Positions 5,810-9,461 of a DNA stretch of 9,461 nucleotides are shown here, piece by piece. A model generated the notes under the pieces. That model was not told where the DNA came from, made no database searches, and saw only the letters and a program-made list of their open reading frames with translations. The position numbers and the translations under genes are program-made. This DNA is from an uncultured Actinomycetes bacterium (GTDB taxonomy: Bacteria; Actinomycetota; Actinomycetes; Nanopelagicales; Nanopelagicaceae), in contig CAIMCU010000147.1 of the NCBI GenBank assembly GCA_903839585.1, positions 1-9,461 of the forward strand. Direction: 5' to 3'. Position 1 is the first letter of the stretch. Each line of letters begins with the position of its first letter.

Positions 5810-7510
5810 ATGAGAAAGCTCACCTCAATCTTGCTAGGACTTATTTTGTCCTTCAGCGCAACCGCTATCGGAAGCGCAGCTGTTAGTTCTGTGGGCGATC
5901 CCGGTAGAGCTTGGTCTGTTCCAAATGATGGCCAGCGCGGTGAACACATATTAGGCTTTCTAGATACATTCCCTGGTGAGGCTGGATCGGACTTACTTCC
6001 TTCGAGTGGAGTTCAGAGATACAACGATCAAGATCCAACCTGCTCTAGCTTGGCCGATGCAAAGTGCGCCTCAAGAGATATTCGCTATCAAGCAATAGTT
6101 CCATACTGCAAAGATGCCTCTGAAGTAAATTGCACCGTAGACATGGGAGTTATTGACTCAACCGGAAAGAAAATCAGCGCAACGTTTAATCGATACTTCC
6201 CTACGAAGGCATTAAATCAATTCGCTGGTAGCCCTGAGTTTAAGTTACCTAGCGGCGTTGCTGGAAGTCTTTTTTCCATCCCGAGTGCCCCTCATGATGG
6301 TGGCGATAAGTATTATTTATCAGTACAAATGAATGGTAACGGCAATCAATCCACCGGAATCAATATGACAGATTTCTCAGTTAAGTTGTATCCAGTAGCA
6401 CTAGAAGTTGATCCAAGTATCGGCAGCCGAGGCGATACGGGCTGGAACGATTTTGCTGCAGGTGTAGAAGGAAACTCCACAGGAAAGACAACTTGGTTGC
6501 GCGCAGGACCAGGATTTTCTGGAAACAACTTCTGTGTTGCAACATCAGGAGCCGAGAGACAGTGTGCACAAAGGTATGCATTTCCAGCTGACTTAAAATT
6601 CTACGTAGTAGTCCGATCACTGCAACTACCATCTGGCTGGCTACATGGACGTCTAACTTCTCCTGACATCACAATAACAAAGGAATCTGCAGCATCGATT
6701 ATTGAAATTCAAGGTGAACCAGTTGCAGTTCCAGTTGTGTACAAAATGTACAAGTACCCTTCAATGCCCGCAGAGCTAAAAGCTGAGTATGATGTTAAAT
6801 CTGGTGCTTACAAAAAGGATCCTAACTATGTGCGTAGTGCTCTTGACTATGTGCAAGGTGGAAGAACATCGCATAGTGAAGACCCGCTTCAGCGAAACGT
6901 AATCGTGGCTCCTGAGGCTTCAAGTTCTGCAGGAATGGAGCAGTTGAAGTTGTGGTTGCCTTTTGTCGAGGATAAAGCAACTGCATTACTTTCTTACTGG
7001 TCTGCGCGCACGCTTTCAAGAGCCGAAATGGAAGGCTCTAGCTCTTGCTTCATAGATAGTCGAAACGTGACAGGAATTGTTACAACTAACTCAACGCAGT
7101 ACTCAGGTGGGCCTCCAGCTTTCAATAGAGTTAAAGGAACCCTCAACTACCAGGTGGCTGCTCCACACTTTGGAACAACAGGTGATGTCTTCAGAGGCTC
7201 TTACGATCTAGTAATGCGCTCTGATGTAGCTCGATGCATCTACGGATTCACAAAAGCACCAATAAATGCAACGCTTTCAATCACAAGCAATGATGGGGTA
7301 CCTCAGGTAGCCACCGTCGTGGTGGGCGAGAGAAACGGTTGGCTATATCTACAAGCCAAGAACTTCGAATTCTCATCCCCTGTGATTACCGCTAAGTTGA
7401 CTCAAAAGAAGAATCAGAAATATACAATTACCTGTATGAAGGGTACCGTTTCGAAACCGGTGACCGGGACGGCACCTAAGTGCCCAAAAGGGTTTAAGAA
7501 AGTAGCCTAA
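5810..7510 (+). CDS. Secreted cysteine-containing protein, intact paralogue, function unknown
   Basis: A 566-residue exported protein. The ATG at 5810 is 1 nt after the previous stop and 9 nt after AGGAAGG (5794-5800); an in-frame GTG at 5786 would only add residues before a good signal peptide. Signal peptide about 1-23 (MRKL, hydrophobic core, GSAA). Cysteine pairs at 78/86, 100/108 and 242/252; C100-x7-C108-x10-G119-K120 is the family motif. HDGG at 162-165 and GWLHGRL at 276-282 are shared with the 4096 gene. The C-terminal domain spans 413-531: C413, GIVTTNSTQY at 422-431, APHFGTTGDV at 451-460, ARCIYGF at 474-480, FSSPVITAKL at 521-530. The tail runs 540-566 with ITC and APKCPKGF. There is no sortase motif or C-terminal helix. 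The neighbouring interrupted copy implies a tandem duplication, already quite diverged at protein level. Substrate or partner unknown; an envelope role is inferred from export and context. Confidence 0.85.
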   Translation: MRKLTSILLGLILSFSATAIGSAAVSSVGDPGRAWSVPNDGQRGEHILGFLDTFPGEAGSDLLPSSGVQRYNDQDPTCSSLADAKCASRDIRYQAIVPYCKDASEVNCTVDMGVIDSTGKKISATFNRYFPTKALNQFAGSPEFKLPSGVAGSLFSIPSAPHDGGDKYYLSVQMNGNGNQSTGINMTDFSVKLYPVALEVDPSIGSRGDTGWNDFAAGVEGNSTGKTTWLRAGPGFSGNNFCVATSGAERQCAQRYAFPADLKFYVVVRSLQLPSGWLHGRLTSPDITITKESAASIIEIQGEPVAVPVVYKMYKYPSMPAELKAEYDVKSGAYKKDPNYVRSALDYVQGGRTSHSEDPLQRNVIVAPEASSSAGMEQLKLWLPFVEDKATALLSYWSARTLSRAEMEGSSSCFIDSRNVTGIVTTNSTQYSGGPPAFNRVKGTLNYQVAAPHFGTTGDVFRGSYDLVMRSDVARCIYGFTKAPINATLSITSNDGVPQVATVVVGERNGWLYLQAKNFEFSSPVITAKLTQKKNQKYTITCMKGTVSKPVTGTAPKCPKGFKKVA

Positions 7511-7512
7511 AG

Positions 7513-8484
7513 ATGAATTTGCTAAGAACTAAGTTTGTGCAAACAATCGTCGCACTGGGCGTGGTGTACCTCGGCATAGTTTTTTTGATTTCACAGAGTC
7601 CAGCGGGGGATACCAAGGCAATCGATGACAAGTTAATCGCCGAAAGTAGCGATAACCGTTTAGAGATGCTTATTCAAGTTACTGGCGTAAATCCACTTGA
7701 AGGAACTGCTAACGCCCGTGTTCTTCCTTGGCCACACTCTGAGGATGTTGGATATCAATTTAAGAGCGGATGGGTTCCTTCACAGGATATTGATATTCAC
7801 GTTGACTCTGTCATTGGTGCAAGCAATGGCGGATCAAATGTTTATAGCTTCAAAAAGGATGTTCCGACAGGTGGCTTTGATGTTCAAATCGATGAGCAGC
7901 CAGGAGCAGGTGCAAGGTCAGCTATTGGCTGGTACCCATTAGATCAGTACTCATTTGAGATCCCAATCAGCGCCGTCGGTACTGATTCAAAGGGAAATCA
8001 ATCGACTATGAACCTGCTTCCTTTGGATTACACAAAGAACATAGATACCTTCGATATCAGGATGGTTCATGGCCTTTGGAACGATGCCAACAGAGTTGTT
8101 CAACTTGAGGACCCAAAATCATTTGAATTGGCTATAGATGAGTTCAATAATGGTGAGTCTTCATCGGTATTTCAGGCGCATCGTTCTAACTCCACGAAGC
8201 TCTTAGTTGTAATCATCTTGTTGCTTATGGTTACTGCGATGACCTCGGTGTCGATCATGACGCATATGGTGGTTGCTGGAAAACGTCCTCCAACCCTTTC
8301 ATCACTTACTTGGGCAGCAGCTCTTACCTACTCATTGATCTCTCTGCGCGGTTTGATGCCAGGATCACCACCGATTGGCATATTCGTGGACAAGTTGTTC
8401 TACTTCCCAGCCCTGATTACGACCTTGGTCTGCTCTCTCTGGATCCTGGTCACCTGGGTTCGCCGCGAGGATTTTCAGAGCTAA
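7513..8484 (+). CDS. DUF4436 family membrane protein
   Basis: A 323-residue protein starting 2 nt after the preceding stop; its ribosome-binding site is weak, so translation is probably coupled. Topology: a membrane helix at about 10-27, an outside domain at about 30-228, then helices at about 229-253, 262-280 and 292-314, ending in a short basic cytoplasmic tail (WVRRED). The block between helices, with RPPTLSSLTWAAAL at 258-271, LRGLMPGSPPIG at 278-289 and VDKLFYF at 292-298, is the signature I associate with DUF4436 proteins of mycobacteria and other actinobacteria. WYPLDQYSFEIP (140-151) in the outer domain also fits that family. The family has no established biochemical function that I know. 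Being last in a block with two exported proteins, it may help display, fold or anchor them; this is inference from gene order only. Confidence 0.85.
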   Translation: MNLLRTKFVQTIVALGVVYLGIVFLISQSPAGDTKAIDDKLIAESSDNRLEMLIQVTGVNPLEGTANARVLPWPHSEDVGYQFKSGWVPSQDIDIHVDSVIGASNGGSNVYSFKKDVPTGGFDVQIDEQPGAGARSAIGWYPLDQYSFEIPISAVGTDSKGNQSTMNLLPLDYTKNIDTFDIRMVHGLWNDANRVVQLEDPKSFELAIDEFNNGESSSVFQAHRSNSTKLLVVIILLLMVTAMTSVSIMTHMVVAGKRPPTLSSLTWAAALTYSLISLRGLMPGSPPIGIFVDKLFYFPALITTLVCSLWILVTWVRREDFQS

Positions 8485-8663
8485 CCACTCTTTTAGGCCC
8501 TTGATATGGGCGTGTCCTTCAGGGTCAATAGGGGCAAAAGGGCCGATTTCCCTTTATAAGGGGGCTGGCTTTAGACTGACCCCTCGCGTTAAGGCGAAAT
8601 CCACAGGATTTTAACTTGGCCGAACCATGTTCGTTTTCTATGAAACAGAAATGAAGGTAATTC
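8485..8663 (+). promoter_or_regulatory. Intergenic leader of infA with several inverted repeats
   Basis: This 179-nt gap contains no convincing gene. GGCCCTT at 8496-8502 pairs with AAGGGCC at 8538-8544. CCCTT at 8550-8554 pairs with AAGGG at 8558-8562 around TAT. CGAAC at 8621-8625 pairs with GTTCG at 8629-8633 around CAT and is followed by TTTTCT. A TAGACT at 8572-8577 is a good actinobacterial -10 box. The first repeats could end the upstream transcript and the later part could be the infA leader. The exact roles are inference. Confidence 0.5.
8572..8577 (+). promoter_or_regulatory. Candidate -10 box of the infA promoter
   Basis: TAGACT fits the TAnnnT pattern of housekeeping actinobacterial promoters and lies 86 nt before the infA start. 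No clear -35 box is present at 16-19 nt spacing (the best is TTTCCC, 8547-8552), so the call rests on the -10 box and on the need for a promoter after the accessory block. Confidence 0.4.
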
Positions 8664-8885
8664 TTGGCTAGCAAAGATGGTGCTATCGAAATCGAAGGCA
8701 CTGTAGCTGAGGCGTTACCTAACGCAATGTTTCGTGTTGAACTAACAAATGGACACAAGATGCTTGCGCATATCAGCGGCAAGATGCGAAAGAACTATAT
8801 TCGCATCCTTCCAGGTGATCGCGTAATCGTTGAGTTAAGTCCATACGACCTCACCCGAGGTCGCATTATCTATCGTTATAAGTAA
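8664..8885 (+). CDS. infA: Translation initiation factor IF-1
   Basis: A 73-residue, single OB-fold protein that binds the ribosomal A site during initiation. The sequence is near-canonical for actinobacteria: [40 protein letters not shown] and [10 protein letters not shown] are all in place, and the length equals the family norm. The start is TTG at 8664, with AAGGT about 6 nt upstream; the nearby ATG at 8651 reaches a stop after six codons, and no in-frame ATG would keep the conserved N-terminus. It heads the ribosomal block and is followed by rpmJ after 16 nt. Normally infA follows map directly or nearly so; the accessory block separates them here. Confidence 0.97.
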   Translation: MASKDGAIEIEGTVAEALPNAMFRVELTNGHKMLAHISGKMRKNYIRILPGDRVIVELSPYDLTRGRIIYRYK

Positions 8886-8901
8886 CAGAGGAGCAGTTTC
8901 C

Positions 8902-9015
8902 ATGAAGGTTAATCCAAGCGTTAAGAAGATTTGCGATAAGTGCAAAGTCATTCGCCGCAAGGGTCGCGTCATGGTGATTTGCGAAAACCTCCGTCACAAG
9001 CAACGTCAGGGATAA
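8902..9015 (+). CDS. rpmJ: Ribosomal protein bL36
   Basis: A 37-residue large-subunit protein. The zinc-ribbon ligands C11, C14, C27 and H32 are all present, so this is the zinc-binding (C+) form. The sequence ([14 protein letters not shown] at the start, HKQRQG at the end) is typical. GAGGAG at 8888-8893 lies 8 nt before the ATG. It sits between infA and rpsM in the standard order. Confidence 0.97.
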   Translation: MKVNPSVKKICDKCKVIRRKGRVMVICENLRHKQRQG

Positions 9016-9144
9016 CGCACAAAACTAGTACGCGTGATGCGACTGGAAGATAAAACTTCCAGACCCTCGGACCGGCAGGCTGAGGCTCACCAATAACGGT
9101 GAGATGCATTGCGGAGGACCTCCGGATACAGATCGGTTGAATAA
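9016..9144 (+). promoter_or_regulatory. Structured leader upstream of rpsM
   Basis: This 129-nt spacer is unusually long for a ribosomal operon in a compact genome. It holds three consecutive inverted repeats: CTGGAAG (9043-9049) with CTTCCAG (9056-9062); CTCACC (9086-9091) with GGTGAG (9098-9103); and the palindrome CGGAGG-A-CCTCCG (9112-9124). The only strong Shine-Dalgarno-like motif, GGAGGA at 9113-9118, lies inside the third repeat and 26 nt from the ATG. In E. coli, S4 represses its operon by binding the rpsM leader; a comparable control here is a hypothesis. Confidence 0.5.
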
Positions 9145-9461
9145 ATGGCACGTCTAGTCGGTGTCGATCTTCCACGCGAAAAGCGCGTTGAGATCGCACT
9201 CACCTATATCTTCGGAATGGGTCTTACCCGTTCCCACCAAACCCTCGCGGCAACTGGCATTAGCCCAGACACTCGCGTTAAGGATTTGGAAGAAGCACAA
9301 CTCGCACAGCTTCGTGAGTACATCGAAGCTAACTTCAAGATTGAGGGCGACCTTCGCCGCGAAATCGCTGGCGACATCCGTCGTAAAGTTGAAATTCAGA
9401 GCTACCAAGGTATTCGTCACCGCAAGGGACTTCCTGTACGTGGTCAGCGCACACATACAAA
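9145..9461 (+). CDS. rpsM: Ribosomal protein uS13 (3' end missing)
   Basis: The small-subunit head protein, cut by the window end after 105 codons; the full protein is usually about 122-126 residues. The sequence begins [20 protein letters not shown] and includes [39 protein letters not shown], all strongly conserved. The ATG at 9145 is preceded by an in-frame TAA at 9142, so no earlier start is possible. No clear Shine-Dalgarno sequence lies at the normal distance; only GGTTGA is near. rpsK, rpsD, rpoA and rplQ would be expected next. Confidence 0.97.
   Translation, partial: MARLVGVDLPREKRVEIALTYIFGMGLTRSHQTLAATGISPDTRVKDLEEAQLAQLREYIEANFKIEGDLRREIAGDIRRKVEIQSYQGIRHRKGLPVRGQRTHT

Noticed and set aside
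8525..8782. Minus-strand frame of 85 codons over the infA leader and 5' part of infA
   Set aside because: It overlaps the conserved IF-1 coding sequence and has no recognisable product.
1..9461. CRISPR arrays, tRNA or rRNA genes, insertion sequences, transposase or phage genes
   Set aside because: No regular direct repeats, cloverleaf, terminal inverted repeats or mobility proteins were seen on either strand.

Overview
The window looks like a chromosomal segment of a low- to mid-GC actinobacterium. The infA, rpmJ and rpsM products are of actinobacterial type, the map/infA neighbourhood is typical of that phylum, and base composition by eye is well below that of Streptomyces or Mycobacterium. 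The small intergenic gaps, modest GC and lysine-rich secreted proteins fit the streamlined freshwater Nanopelagicales (acI, Planktophila-like). That placement is an inference; no 16S rRNA or other marker confirms it. Every gene I accept lies on the + strand.

Layout. (1) 1-707: 3' part of map (type I methionine aminopeptidase), cut by the window edge. (2) 731-1973: an ECF sigma factor of the actinobacterial SigE-like group, overlapping by 8 nt a small single-pass membrane protein that is probably its anti-sigma factor. (3) 2090-3994: a 634-residue secreted protein, followed by two hairpins, one a strong terminator-like stem at 4034-4063. (4) 4096-8484: a tight block holding two further secreted paralogues and a DUF4436 membrane protein. 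The first paralogue is split by one in-frame TAA at 5269-5271, while the second, adjacent to it, is intact. (5) 8664-9461: the ribosomal block infA - rpmJ - rpsM (5' part), with structured leaders ahead of infA and rpsM. The window holds no gene-free stretch over 300 bases; the longest gaps are 8485-8663 and 9016-9144.

Main reading. In many actinobacteria map is followed directly by infA. Here about 8 kb of cell-envelope genes sits between them: a sigma/anti-sigma pair, three paralogous exported cysteine-containing proteins and a multi-pass membrane protein. The three exported proteins share an N-terminal C-x7-C-x10-G-K motif, a shared C-terminal domain and a basic tail of the form C-x2-G...PKCP-x-G-[FY]. 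I know of no function for this family. The working hypothesis is that the sigma pair controls a surface-protein system; the sequence does not prove it. The clearest anomaly is the TAA in the middle paralogue. It replaces the position of a lysine codon in the intact neighbour, and reading continues in the same frame for 179 further codons with full similarity, so it is a recent nonsense mutation, a sequencing or assembly error, or recoding.
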